Below are positions 33,587 to 42,444 of a DNA stretch of 64,000 nucleotides, in pieces. The notes under the pieces are model-generated. The model searched no databases and was not told the DNA's origin. It was given only the letters and a program-made list of their open reading frames with translations. The position numbers and the translations under genes are program-made. How positions within the stretch are numbered: position 1 is the stretch's first letter; every line of letters starts with the position of its first letter. The stretch is from DASUCS01 sp041166745. GTDB taxonomy: Bacteria; Actinomycetota; Acidimicrobiia; Acidimicrobiales; JACDCH01. The stretch covers positions 186,001-250,000 of the forward strand of contig JBEEGH010000005.1 in NCBI GenBank assembly GCA_041166745.1, read 5' to 3'.

Positions 33587-34549
33587 GTGAGCTCGACCCA
33601 AGTGAAGATCAGCGTGCCCGGGAATCACCTGATGACGGGCTTGCTCGGCCACCGTGACGAGCTGTTGCGACTCGTCGAAGGTGCTTTCCCCGGCGTCGAA
33701 ATCCACGTGCGAGGCAACGAGATCGCCATCGAGGGCGAACCGGTCGAGGCCGATCGGGTCGGTCGGCTCTTCGAGGAGCTCGTGATCCTGTTGCAACAGG
33801 GCCAACGGCTCGAGCCGGCGGGCGTCACCCGAACGATCGACATGATGAAGGCCGACGAACGGCCCTCCGAGATACTCACCACCGAGGTGCTCCGAGGCGC
33901 GAAGGGTCGGTCGGTTCGCCCGAAGTCGAGCGGGCAGAAGCGGTATGTCGATGCGATCCGCGAGAACGTGATCACGTTCGGCATCGGGCCGGCGGGAACC
34001 GGCAAGAGTTGGCTCGCCGTAGCGATGGCCGTCCAGGCCCTACAGGCAAAGGACGTCGACCGCATCATCCTCACGCGTCCCGCCGTCGAGGCCGGCGAGC
34101 GCCTGGGGTTCCTGCCGGGCGACATCATGGCCAAGATCGATCCGTACCTCCGCCCGCTGTACGACGCTCTCTACGACATGGTCGAACTAGAGGGAGCGCA
34201 GCGGTTGCTCGAGCGCGGAACGGTCGAAGTCGCACCACTCGCATTCATGCGCGGCCGTACGCTCTCGCGCAGCTTCATCATCCTCGATGAGGCGCAGAAC
34301 GCGACTCCTGAGCAGATGAAGATGTTCTTGACGCGCATCGGTTTCGGCTCGAAGGTCGTTGTCACCGGCGACGTGACGCAGGTCGACGTTCCTGGAGGGC
34401 GCAGCGGCCTGGCCGGACTCGAGAAGATGCTCGACGGGATCGATGGACTCGCCTTCGTGCGGTTGACGAGCCGCGACGTCGTCCGTCATCGAATCGTGCA
34501 GGACATCGTCGATGCGTACGAGCGCGCCTCGCCACCGGACCAAGCATGA
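33587..34549 (+). CDS. PhoH-family ATPase (YbeZ type)
   Basis: A 320-residue protein. A short KH-like N-terminal part (VKISVPGNHLMTGLLGHRDE; VEIHVRGNEIAIEGE) precedes the PhoH domain with Walker A GIGPAGTGKSW near residue 133, RPAVEAGERLGFLPGD and Walker B SFIILDEAQNATPEQMKMF. PhoH/YbeZ works with the RNase YbeY in RNA processing, and ybeY follows with a four-base ATGA overlap. GTG at 33587 is chosen because it starts the conserved VSSTQVKISVPG. Confidence 0.92.
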   Translation: MSSTQVKISVPGNHLMTGLLGHRDELLRLVEGAFPGVEIHVRGNEIAIEGEPVEADRVGRLFEELVILLQQGQRLEPAGVTRTIDMMKADERPSEILTTEVLRGAKGRSVRPKSSGQKRYVDAIRENVITFGIGPAGTGKSWLAVAMAVQALQAKDVDRIILTRPAVEAGERLGFLPGDIMAKIDPYLRPLYDALYDMVELEGAQRLLERGTVEVAPLAFMRGRTLSRSFIILDEAQNATPEQMKMFLTRIGFGSKVVVTGDVTQVDVPGGRSGLAGLEKMLDGIDGLAFVRLTSRDVVRHRIVQDIVDAYERASPPDQA

Positions 34550-35106
34550 GTGATCCGTCGTATCCACTGACATCGAAACGGCGGCGATTGCCGGACGAGG
34601 GCGTGCTCGAAGTGTTCGTCGCCAACGAGCAGTCGGTTCACCCCGTCGACACGGCGCGATGGCAACTGCTGGCAGAGCGGGTGCTCGATGCCGAGGGAAT
34701 CCGAGGCGATGCTGAACTGTCGCTGCTCTTCGTCGACGAGTTGACGATCACCGAACTGAACGAGCGGTTCATGGGAGTCGAGGAGCCGACCGATGTGCTC
34801 GCGTTCCCGCTCGAAGACGACGCCGTCGGGGCAGGACGCTGGCCGGACAACGGTCCGAACGGCCCGAGCGGACACCGTGAGGACGGCGGCGAGCCGCCGC
34901 TGCTGTTGGGAGACGTCGTGATCTGCCCGCAGGTCGCGGCGATCAACGCGCCAACGCACGCCGGCACCTACGACGATGAGCTCGCGCTTCTGGTGGTGCA
35001 CGGCATCCTCCACGTGCTCGGAATGGATCACGCCGATCCGGACGACGAGGCCGCCATGCAGGCCAAGGAACGTGCTCTTCTCGAGCGCTTCCACAATCCC
35101 GCGTGA
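34546..35106 (+). CDS. ybeY: Endoribonuclease YbeY (16S rRNA maturation)
   Basis: A 186-residue metalloprotein. The zinc motif HGILHVLGMDH (H-x3-H-x5-H) is near residues 152-162, and the upstream VDELTITELNERFMGVEEPT with DVLAFPLE is family-typical. An insert of about 25 residues rich in Gly, Pro and Asn (DAVGAGRWPDNGPNGPSGH) lies between the two conserved blocks. It takes part in 16S 3'-end maturation and ribosome quality control. It is third in age-old order phoH-ybeY-CNNM-era. Confidence 0.94.
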   Translation: MSDPSYPLTSKRRRLPDEGVLEVFVANEQSVHPVDTARWQLLAERVLDAEGIRGDAELSLLFVDELTITELNERFMGVEEPTDVLAFPLEDDAVGAGRWPDNGPNGPSGHREDGGEPPLLLGDVVICPQVAAINAPTHAGTYDDELALLVVHGILHVLGMDHADPDDEAAMQAKERALLERFHNPA

Positions 35107-36356
35107 CGAACGCCGAGATCGTCGGGCTGCTCGCCTTTGTTGCGCTCGTCGCCTTCGCCGCGGTGTTGGCCGTGGCCGAGACGAGTCTCACGCATCTGAC
35201 TCGCGGTCGTGCCGCCGCACTGGCGGAGGATGGCGACAAGCGGGCCGCAATGCTGGCTCGACTACTCGAGCGCCGCGAGCGCGTCATCAACCCGGTGCTG
35301 CTGGTGCTGCTGACGTGTCACCTGGCCGCGGCCACGATCGTCGCTGTCATCGCCACGCACCGGTGGGGCACCGGCGGGGTCGCGGCTGCGTTCGTGGTCG
35401 AGCTCATCGTGATCTTCGTTCTGGCGGAGGCCGTGCCCAAGACCTACGCCCTGCTCGCCACCGATCAGTCGGCGCTTCGGGTCGCCCCGTTGGCGCGGGC
35501 GATCGCGGCGATCGCCCCACTGCGCTGGGCGGCCCGCCTGCTCATTGGTCTGGCGAATGTGATCATCCCGGGTAAAGGGCGAGCCGAAGGGCCGACCGTC
35601 ACGGAAGAAGATCTCATCGCGTTGGCCGGAGTCGCCGTCGACGATGCGGTGCTCGCTGCCGAGGAGCGCAAGCTCATCGAGAACACCATCGAGTTCGGCG
35701 ACACGGTCGTACGCGAAGTGATGGTGCCGCGGCCCGACATGGTCACCGTGTCGACCGAGTTCAAGGTGGGCGACGTGATGGAGATCGTGATCCTGAACGG
35801 CTTTAGCCGTCTGCCGGTCTCCAATGACGGCATCGACGACATCGTCGGCATCGTGCACGCCAAAGACCTCATGCGCGCCGAGCGCGATGACAAGTCGGAA
35901 TCGCCGGTGACCGACTACTTGCGCCCGGCGATCTTCGTGCCGGAGACGAAGAAAGTGCCGCCCCTCCTGAGGGAGATGCAGGCGCAGCGCTACCACATGG
36001 CGATCGTGATCGACGAGTACGGCGGAACGGCCGGCCTCGTCACCCTCGAAGATCTCATCGAGGAGCTCGTCGGCGAGATCGTCGACGAGTACGACGTCGA
36101 GGACCCATTGCTCGAGCAACTCCCCACCGGCGAGTTGCGGGTCAACGCGCGTATGAACATCGACGACCTCAACGAGCTGCTCCACGGTGCGTTGCCGGAA
36201 GGCGACTGGGACTCGGTGGGAGGCCTGCTCATCGCGTTGCTCGGTCATGTCCCTGCGGAAGGGGAGACGGCAGACGTCGACGGCCACCAACTTCGAGCCG
36301 AACGGGTCAACGGCCGGCGCATCGGGCGAGTCGTCATCAGCCCGATCGTCAAATGA
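35103..36356 (+). CDS. CNNM/CorC-type membrane protein with CBS pair (hemolysin-like)
   Basis: A 417-residue protein. Residues 1-180 are a DUF21/CNNM membrane domain (AVLAVAETSLTHLTRGRAAA; LAEAVPKTYALLATDQSALR). Two CBS domains follow (VREVMVPRPDMVTVS; FSRLPVSNDGIDDIVGIVH; HMAIVIDEYGGTAGLVTLED), then a CorC_HlyC domain (INIDDLNELL-like region MNIDDLNELLHGALPEGDWD). Relatives export magnesium or regulate its transport. GTG start overlaps ybeY; the ATG of era overlaps its stop. Confidence 0.9.
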   Translation: MTNAEIVGLLAFVALVAFAAVLAVAETSLTHLTRGRAAALAEDGDKRAAMLARLLERRERVINPVLLVLLTCHLAAATIVAVIATHRWGTGGVAAAFVVELIVIFVLAEAVPKTYALLATDQSALRVAPLARAIAAIAPLRWAARLLIGLANVIIPGKGRAEGPTVTEEDLIALAGVAVDDAVLAAEERKLIENTIEFGDTVVREVMVPRPDMVTVSTEFKVGDVMEIVILNGFSRLPVSNDGIDDIVGIVHAKDLMRAERDDKSESPVTDYLRPAIFVPETKKVPPLLREMQAQRYHMAIVIDEYGGTAGLVTLEDLIEELVGEIVDEYDVEDPLLEQLPTGELRVNARMNIDDLNELLHGALPEGDWDSVGGLLIALLGHVPAEGETADVDGHQLRAERVNGRRIGRVVISPIVK

Positions 36357-37195
36357 CGTTTCAGTCGGGGTTCTGCACGCTCGTCGGTCGGCCGAACGTC
36401 GGGAAGTCGACGCTGTTGAACTCGATTCTCGGCACCAAGGTCACCATCGTCTCGGACAAGCCGCAGACAACGCGCACGGAGGTGCGCGGCGTTCTGCATC
36501 GCCCGGAATCGCAGATCGTGTTCGTCGACACCCCCGGAATTCACAAGCCGAAGACGCTGCTCGGTGAGCGGCTGAACGACACCGCGACCGGAGCCATCGC
36601 CGATGTCGACGCGGTGTGCCTCGTGATCGACGCCACCGCACCTCTGGGTCGCGGTGATCGGTTCGTTGCCGCCCGCGTGCCGCGCGATGCCATCGTGGTC
36701 GTCACCAAGGTCGACATCGCGTCGCCCGATGAGGTGCTCGCGCAACTCGTGGCCGCCGGCGGTCTCGATCTGAGCGAGTACTTCCCAGTATCGGGGCTCA
36801 CCGGAGTCGGCGTACCGGCGCTGCTCGATGCGATCATCAGCCGCTTGCCCGAGGGTCCGCCGTACTACCCGACCGACATGGTGGCCGACGTCCCCGAGGC
36901 CGCGTGGGTCGCCGAGCTCGTTCGGGAGCAGTTGCTTGCGGTCGCGCGCGAGGAACTGCCGCATTCGATCGCGACGCGCGTCACCGAGTGGGAGCCACCG
37001 CGGGTTCGCGTCGAGATCCTGGTCGAGCGCGATTCGCAGAAGGGCATCGTGATCGGCAAGGGCGGCGCCGTGTTGAAGCAGGTGGGGATCGCGGTGCGCG
37101 AACAACTTCCGCCTGGGACGTACATCGAGCTCTTCGTCAAGGTCGACAAGGACTGGCAGCGACGAGCCGCCGCGCTCGAGCGCCTGGGGTACTAG
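36353..37195 (+). CDS. era: GTPase Era
   Basis: A 280-residue GTPase. P-loop GRPNVGKST starts at residue 12; DTPGIHKPKTLLGERLN and TKVD follow; the C-terminal KH domain has VRVEILVERDSQKGIVIGKG and GTYIELFVKVDKDWQRR. Era binds the 3' end of 16S rRNA during 30S maturation, the same process as YbeY. Its stop TAG overlaps that of the convergent helicase gene in CTAG. Confidence 0.96.
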   Translation: MTFQSGFCTLVGRPNVGKSTLLNSILGTKVTIVSDKPQTTRTEVRGVLHRPESQIVFVDTPGIHKPKTLLGERLNDTATGAIADVDAVCLVIDATAPLGRGDRFVAARVPRDAIVVVTKVDIASPDEVLAQLVAAGGLDLSEYFPVSGLTGVGVPALLDAIISRLPEGPPYYPTDMVADVPEAAWVAELVREQLLAVAREELPHSIATRVTEWEPPRVRVEILVERDSQKGIVIGKGGAVLKQVGIAVREQLPPGTYIELFVKVDKDWQRRAAALERLGY

Positions 37196-39069
37196 GTGTC
37201 GCGGATGGCCTCGAGGAAAGCCTCGACCTCGGCTCGCTCGCGTGTGCGCCGCATCGGTGGCAACGCGTTCACGACCTCCCACCGGTAGCGGGCCGTCGCC
37301 AGTCGCGGGTCGAACACTGCCACCACGCCGCGGTCGGTGGCCGAGCGAATCAGCCGGCCGGCGCCCTGCGCCAGGAGGGTGGCGGCGCGGGGCAGGTCAA
37401 CGAGTGCGAAGGCTCCCTCGCGGGCGCGCTCGCGGCGGGCTTGCAGCAAGGGCTCGTCGGGCCGGGGGAACGGCAAGCGGTCGATCGTGACGAGCGAAAG
37501 GGTTGCGCCCCGAACATCGACGCCCTGCCAGAACCCCATCGTGGCGAAGAGACACGCCGTTGGATCATCACTGAACGCCTTGACGAGTGCGGGCTTGGGC
37601 AACGAGTTCTGATCCAGGACCGGGAAAGGCAATCGCTCCCGCAATGCCAGCACGGCCGCTTCCATCGCCCGCCAGGACGTGAACAACGCAAGCGTTCGCC
37701 CTCCGGCGGCGAGGATCAACGCCTCGAGCTCGGCGTGCATGGCCGCGTCGAAGCCGTCGGCGCGCGGATCGGGGAGATGGGCCGCGCAGTAGAGCAATGC
37801 GTTCGCTCCGTAGTCGAACGGACTTCCGACATCGAGTTGCTCATGGTCGCCGGGAGGTAGACCGAGCCGGATCGGCAACGTGCGCGGAATGGTGGCGCTC
37901 GTGAGTACCGCGGTGACATCGCCCCACAGGGCCTCGAGGGTGGGAGCGACGTCGATCGGCGCGATGCGCAACCGGGGAGCGTGTCGCGGGCCTTCCACCC
38001 ACGACACGTAGCCATCGGGAACGGTGGACACCGTCGCGAGCTCACCGGCGAGCGAGCTCGCGGCCTTGATGGCCCGCAGCTTCCGGTTCGCCGTGTCGCC
38101 GGCGTCGCTCGTCACCGCTCGCAACGCGGCGAGCGCGCGGTCGACGCGGCCTCGACCGACCTCGACCGCGGCGGCCAACACCTCGTCGAGGCCTCGGATG
38201 CGCTTCCCATGATGCGCACCCAGAGCATCGGTGAGCTGTCCGGCGGTGGCTTCGAGGTCCGCGATCAGGCGATCGTCGACGATGATCGCCTTCACCGCCC
38301 GAGCGAGCGCCACGAAACTTCCTCCGCTGAGCTCGATGCCCGCGGTTGCGGAGATGACCTCCTCCAATTGGTGGGCTTCGTCGAACACGACCACGTCGTG
38401 CTCAGGCAACACCGCACCGTCGGTCGCGAGGTGCGTGCCGTACAGGTAGCTGTTCACGACGAGCACGTCGGCTTCGGCGGCGGCGGCGCGGGCTCGCTCC
38501 GCGAAGCAGGCCTCACCGATCGCGCACCGAGACACGCCGGGGCATTCTCGAGAGCTCACCGACAGCGCGGCCCAGGCGTTCGACGACGGCTCGAACGCGA
38601 GGTCGGCGCGGTCACCAGTCTCGGTCTCGGTGCCCCATTCGATGAGCCGCAGCAACTCAGATCGAGGAGCTCGATCGGCGAGCGGATCGACGCCGGTGAT
38701 GGCCAACTGCTCGTCGCCGCCGAGCACTTCCCTCGCCCGCTGCAAGCACAGGTAATTCGAGCGTCCCTTCAGCGACGCGTACGTGAATTGCCGATCGAGG
38801 TGAGCCGCGAGGAACGGGAGGTCTTTGCCGACGAGCTGGTCTTGCAGCGCTTTCGTCGCTGTGGCGACCACGATTCGTTTGCCCGAAAGGATGGCAGGCA
38901 CCAGATAGGCGAGGGTCTTGCCGGTGCCAGTGCCCGCCTGCACGACGACATGGCGGCCGGTGGCGATGCCCTCCTCGACTGCGCTGGCCATCTGTCGCTG
39001 GCCGGGACGCGCCTCACCGCCGTCGGGCAGCTCGGCGACGACCGCATCGAGCGCGGCGATGACGTCCAT
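37192..39069 (-). CDS. DinG/XPD-like ATP-dependent DNA helicase with Fe-S cluster
   Basis: A 625-residue SF2 helicase. Walker A is QAGTGTGKT near residues 44-52, Walker B is DEAH at 230-233. Four cysteines between them (108, 176, 182, 188; YLCLQR and CPGVSRCAIGEACF) form the iron-sulfur site of the XPD/DinG family. Later motifs include VLTSATIPRTL, LFTSWRAMEAAVLAL, GFWQGVDVRG and AQGAGRLIRS. It unwinds DNA 5' to 3' and may resolve R-loops or other structures. Single-gene unit, ATG at 39069. Confidence 0.92.
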   Translation of the reverse strand: MDVIAALDAVVAELPDGGEARPGQRQMASAVEEGIATGRHVVVQAGTGTGKTLAYLVPAILSGKRIVVATATKALQDQLVGKDLPFLAAHLDRQFTYASLKGRSNYLCLQRAREVLGGDEQLAITGVDPLADRAPRSELLRLIEWGTETETGDRADLAFEPSSNAWAALSVSSRECPGVSRCAIGEACFAERARAAAAEADVLVVNSYLYGTHLATDGAVLPEHDVVVFDEAHQLEEVISATAGIELSGGSFVALARAVKAIIVDDRLIADLEATAGQLTDALGAHHGKRIRGLDEVLAAAVEVGRGRVDRALAALRAVTSDAGDTANRKLRAIKAASSLAGELATVSTVPDGYVSWVEGPRHAPRLRIAPIDVAPTLEALWGDVTAVLTSATIPRTLPIRLGLPPGDHEQLDVGSPFDYGANALLYCAAHLPDPRADGFDAAMHAELEALILAAGGRTLALFTSWRAMEAAVLALRERLPFPVLDQNSLPKPALVKAFSDDPTACLFATMGFWQGVDVRGATLSLVTIDRLPFPRPDEPLLQARRERAREGAFALVDLPRAATLLAQGAGRLIRSATDRGVVAVFDPRLATARYRWEVVNALPPMRRTRERAEVEAFLEAIRDT

Positions 39070-39075
39070 GCGTCA

Positions 39076-39081
39076 ACCGTA
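39076..39081 (-). promoter_or_regulatory. Possible -10 box (TACGGT) of the helicase gene
   Basis: On the minus strand TACGGT lies 6 bases before the ATG at 39069, in the short gap to the BrkB-like gene. Confidence 0.4.
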
Positions 39082-39119
39082 TGCACTGGGTGAGACAGCG
39101 CTGCGGACCGCTACGCCGT

Positions 39120-40022
39120 TCAGGAGGCGGCGGCCTCGACGATGACTCCGGAGCGGGTCGCCTCCATCGGCACCGTGCCGGGCATGCGGGGTGCCTCGAC
39201 CTCGAGCGTCACCGTTCCCTTGTCGCGTTCGTACAGCACGACGTTGAGCGTCGAGGCGTAGACGAGCAGGCGACCGAAGAAGTACAGCCACGCGAGGATC
39301 GCGAAGACGACACCCATCGAGCCGTACAACGCCGACGACGAAGCGACGGAGCGGGGGACGATGACCGCGCCGGCCAGCGTCAGCGTCTGCAGCCCGATAC
39401 CCGCGAACGCCGCCCCGGGAAGCAGCGGGCGCCAGCCGACGCTTTGGTGTCCCATCAATGCGAACGTGCACCAGAACATCAGGATGTTGACCGCGATCGT
39501 GGCCACGATCATGAATGGGGCTGTCCAACCGGGCAATACCGACACGATGAGCGTGGTGCCCGCCGTGGTTGCCGCGATGAGGGCGCCGGTTCCGGCCAGC
39601 CATGCGAGGCCTTTCGCCTTGTCGATGATCGCCCCGCCCTTCACTTGCCACGCTCGGTCGATCGCGAGCTGGACCGCCCGAACAACACCGAGAGACGACC
39701 AAGCGAGGCCCGCGATACCCACGATCGACGCGGTCTTGCGGCTGTGCGAGGCGGTCCCGACCGCTTCGCGGAGCGTGTCGGCAGCGTTGCCGCTCACGCC
39801 GAGCTTGTCGATGATCTGACCCGAGAGATCAACGTGGCCCTGCGCGATGAAGCCGACGATCGCCGTGCCGACGAGGAGCGCGGGGAACAGCGAGATGAAG
39901 ATCGAAAGGGTCACCGCCGCGGCGATCACACCACCCTCGAGCTCGCTGTAGCGGTCTTGTACCGCCATCGTGAGGTCGAACCACGGCCACCGAGCCCTCA
40001 GTCGGTTCAGCCGTTCGCGCAC
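39120..40022 (-). CDS. YihY/BrkB-family inner-membrane protein
   Basis: A 300-residue protein with about six membrane helices. Family parts are GGVIAAAVTLSIFISLFPAL, GLAWSSLGVVRAVQLAIDRA, WWRPLLPGA-like VGWRPLLPGAAFAGIGLQTL and the end segment MGVVFAILAWLYFFGRLLVY. The role of the family is unsettled; it was once taken for RNase BN in error. GTG at 40022 is 37 bases from the divergent uppS start. Confidence 0.88.
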   Translation of the reverse strand: MRERLNRLRARWPWFDLTMAVQDRYSELEGGVIAAAVTLSIFISLFPALLVGTAIVGFIAQGHVDLSGQIIDKLGVSGNAADTLREAVGTASHSRKTASIVGIAGLAWSSLGVVRAVQLAIDRAWQVKGGAIIDKAKGLAWLAGTGALIAATTAGTTLIVSVLPGWTAPFMIVATIAVNILMFWCTFALMGHQSVGWRPLLPGAAFAGIGLQTLTLAGAVIVPRSVASSSALYGSMGVVFAILAWLYFFGRLLVYASTLNVVLYERDKGTVTLEVEAPRMPGTVPMEATRSGVIVEAAAS

Positions 40023-40046
40023 AGCGTGCGATTACCCGCCCAGCAC

Positions 40047-40052
40047 TAGCTT
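40047..40052 (+). promoter_or_regulatory. Possible -10 box (TAGCTT) of uppS
   Basis: TAGCTT lies 7 bases before the proposed uppS GTG at 40060, within the 37-base divergent gap. Confidence 0.38.
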
Positions 40053-40059
40053 GCAAACC

Positions 40060-40812
40060 GTGGATCCCCTTCCCGGCTTTCGGACAGCGCGCCAGCTGCC
40101 CGGGATCGATGCGGATCGGGTGCCAGCGCACGTTGCCGCGGTGATGGACGGCAACGGACGGTGGGCTACCCAGCGAGGGTTGAAGCGCACGGAAGGACAT
40201 GCCGCGGGCGAGGAGGCCCTGTTCGACGCCGTCGAGGGAGGGCTCGAACTCGGTCTCGATTGGTTCACGGTGTACGCGTTCTCGACGGAGAATTGGCGGC
40301 GACCCCTCGACGAGGTTCGGTTCCTCATGAACTTCAACGACGGCATCCTCGTCCGCCATCGCGATCGGCTCAACGAGTGGGGAGTACGCATCCGCTTCGC
40401 CGGACGCCGAGATTGGCGAGTGCCTCGTCGTGTGCTCCGGCGAATCGAGGAGTCGGAGGAGCTCACGCAGGACAACCGGAGGATGACCTTCACGGTCGCG
40501 TTCAACTACGGCGGCCGCGCGGAGATCGTCGACGCCGTGCGGTCGATCGTGAACGCCCGCGTGCCAGCGAACAAGATCTCCGAGAAGACGATCCGCGATC
40601 ACCTGTACGAGCCCGGCATGCCGGACCCCGACATGATGATCCGCACGTCAGGTGAGTACCGGATCTCCAACTTCCTGTTGTGGGAGCTCGCGTACAGCGA
40701 GCTCGTGTTCACCGATGTGTTGTGGCCGGACTTCCGTCGCGAGCACTTGTTCGACGCCGTGCGCGAGTTCCAGAGTCGGGACCGACGTTTCGGCGCGGTC
40801 GAGACCGAGTAG
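40060..40812 (+). CDS. uppS: Isoprenyl transferase (UppS-like cis-prenyltransferase)
   Basis: A 250-residue cis-prenyltransferase. The catalytic Asp lies in VAAVMDGNGRWATQRGL; FSTENWRRP, VAFNYGGRAEIVDAVR, MMIRTSGEYRISNFLLWELA and ELVFTDVLWPDF are conserved blocks. It makes polyprenyl diphosphates such as the undecaprenyl carrier used for cell-wall and glycopolymer synthesis. GTG at 40060 fits the family start and the TAGCTT box; the frame is also open a little upstream. recO begins 2 bases after its stop. Confidence 0.94.
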   Translation: MDPLPGFRTARQLPGIDADRVPAHVAAVMDGNGRWATQRGLKRTEGHAAGEEALFDAVEGGLELGLDWFTVYAFSTENWRRPLDEVRFLMNFNDGILVRHRDRLNEWGVRIRFAGRRDWRVPRRVLRRIEESEELTQDNRRMTFTVAFNYGGRAEIVDAVRSIVNARVPANKISEKTIRDHLYEPGMPDPDMMIRTSGEYRISNFLLWELAYSELVFTDVLWPDFRREHLFDAVREFQSRDRRFGAVETE

Positions 40813-40814
40813 CG

Positions 40815-41531
40815 GTGACCCTCTATCGCGACGAAGCCGTGGTGGTGCGTACGTACAAGCTGGGTGAGGCGGATCGGATCGTCGTGTTGTTCACCCGGGA
40901 TCGAGGGAAGGTACGCGCGGTAGCGAAGGGCGTCCGCAAGACCTCCTCTCGCTTCGGCGCCCGCCTCGAGCCGATGAGCCACGTTGCGCTGCAGCTCTAT
41001 GAGGGCCGCGAGCTCGACACCATCACGCAGGCCGAGTCTCTCGAGCACTTCCGTGAGTTGCGCGACGACCTCGAACGCATCACGCGGGCTGCATCGATTC
41101 TCGAGGTCGTCGACCACATGACCCAGGAGCGGGAACCGAACGCCAAGCTCTACACGATGCTCCTGGGCGCGCTGAGAACCCTCGCGACGCAGGACCATCC
41201 ACTCATCGCGCCCGCGTTCTTCTTCAAGCTGCTCGCGCTCGAAGGGTTCCGGCCGATGGTCGATGCCTGTGTCATCTGCGAGCGCGAAGATCAGTTGTGC
41301 GCCATCGACCTGGATGAGGGCGGCGTCGTGTGCGTCGACCACCGGCGGGGCGCCGCGCTCACTCCGGAGGCGCTCACCTTGTTGCAGTCCATCCTCGGCG
41401 GCCGGCTTGCGGCCGTGCTCGCACAACCGCTTTCACCTGCGACCGTCGACGTGGAGCACCTCGCGACCCGCGCCATCGAGCATCACCTCGAACGTCGGTT
41501 GCGTTCGATCGGCGTGCTCGACCGCGGGTGA
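40815..41531 (+). CDS. recO: DNA repair protein RecO
   Basis: A 238-residue recombination mediator. The OB fold starts LYRDEAVVVRTYKLGEADRI; GVRKTSSRFGARLEPMSHV follows. A zinc site is likely from CVICERED and the later CAIDL and VVCVDH. RecO helps load RecA on SSB-coated DNA. Start GTG at 40815, 2 bases after uppS; the recO-uppS pair is common in Actinobacteria. Confidence 0.93.
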   Translation: MTLYRDEAVVVRTYKLGEADRIVVLFTRDRGKVRAVAKGVRKTSSRFGARLEPMSHVALQLYEGRELDTITQAESLEHFRELRDDLERITRAASILEVVDHMTQEREPNAKLYTMLLGALRTLATQDHPLIAPAFFFKLLALEGFRPMVDACVICEREDQLCAIDLDEGGVVCVDHRRGAALTPEALTLLQSILGGRLAAVLAQPLSPATVDVEHLATRAIEHHLERRLRSIGVLDRG

Positions 41532-41533
41532 GC

Positions 41534-41590
41534 GCTGCTTTCCGGAGCAAATGTGGCGTATGACGCCGCACTTCCTCCTCTAAGGAGCTT
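41534..41590. terminator. Weak hairpins between convergent recO and lipoprotein genes
   Basis: TGTGGCG-TATGA-CGCCGCA near 41553-41571 forms a 7-bp stem, and CTCC-TCTAA-GGAG followed by CTTTTA lies just after it. Neither has a strong T tract, so a termination role is tentative. Confidence 0.3.
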
Positions 41591-42409
41591 TTAGGGCGCC
41601 AGTACTCCGGGACAGTCGAGGCCGCTGAAGCCCTGTAGCCGCGGATCACTGTTGTCGACGGTGTCGGTGATCGGAGCTCCGAGCACGGTGAATGCCCCGG
41701 ACTGCAACTGCAGTCGTGTCTCCTTCGTCTCGTAACTGATCCCGTCGTTGCTCGTGGCCGACAACTCAACGAGTCGTTGCCCGCCAGCACTGCCATCGCA
41801 CCGCAGACCATCGAGGTGGGTCACCGTGCCGCCGATGGCGAACGATGAGGGCGCGTTGCCTTGCGGGCCGGTCACGCGATCGAGCGCGCAGCCGATCAGC
41901 TGATAGATGCCGACGAGTTGCACGGAGGCGCCGGCGCCGATGGTGACGAAGGCCTCATCACCTGAGCCGTCGGGCGGAAGGCCGGCGCTGGCGGTGATGT
42001 CGGCGCCGCCCAGCGCCTTTGGCGTCTGGCTGACGTCGCCAACAATGACATCCGGGATCACGTTGTCGACGATGCCGTGACTCTCGGCCAGTTCGATCTG
42101 CAGGTGGTACGGCGCGGGCTCACTGAGCGTGCCGACGCCGTAGACGGTCAGCGAATCGGTGGCCCTGTCGCCGTTGAAATCTCCCTCGGCGTGGGTGACG
42201 TTCACGGCTGACGCCGGGGCAGGCGATGCCTCGCACGGGCCGACAGACGAGGGCGCGGTCGAGGGCGTGCTTGGCAACCGCGGAAGGGAGGCCGTGCCCG
42301 ACGACGACGACGGAAGGGACGCCGTGGTGGGCTTGGCGTCCTTGCTGCACGCCGACAGAGGCAGAATGACGGCGCAGGCGAGCACGACACATCGTCTGAA
42401 TTCGGCCAT
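41591..42409 (-). CDS. Lipoprotein with FG-GAP/VCBS-like segment
   Basis: A 272-residue lipoprotein: signal MAEFRRCVVLACAVILPLSA followed by the lipobox Cys (LSAC). A Ser/Thr/Pro-rich stretch leads to a globular domain with AEGDFNGDRATDSLTVYGVG, an FG-GAP-like calcium-loop motif also seen in the pseudokinase at 31.2-32.5 kb. The rest is beta-rich (ADITASAGLPPDGSGDEAFV). Function unknown. ATG at 42409 is chosen for the signal peptide; it diverges from glyS. Confidence 0.8.
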   Translation of the reverse strand: MAEFRRCVVLACAVILPLSACSKDAKPTTASLPSSSSGTASLPRLPSTPSTAPSSVGPCEASPAPASAVNVTHAEGDFNGDRATDSLTVYGVGTLSEPAPYHLQIELAESHGIVDNVIPDVIVGDVSQTPKALGGADITASAGLPPDGSGDEAFVTIGAGASVQLVGIYQLIGCALDRVTGPQGNAPSSFAIGGTVTHLDGLRCDGSAGGQRLVELSATSNDGISYETKETRLQLQSGAFTVLGAPITDTVDNSDPRLQGFSGLDCPGVLAP

Positions 42410-42431
42410 CGGGGGAGTCTTACAGCACCGG

Positions 42432-42437
42432 TAGTGT
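42432..42437 (+). promoter_or_regulatory. Possible -10 box (TAGTGT) of glyS
   Basis: TAGTGT stands 7 bases before the glyS ATG at 42445, consistent with leaderless transcription. Confidence 0.38.
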
Positions 42438-42444
42438 TCGCCGG

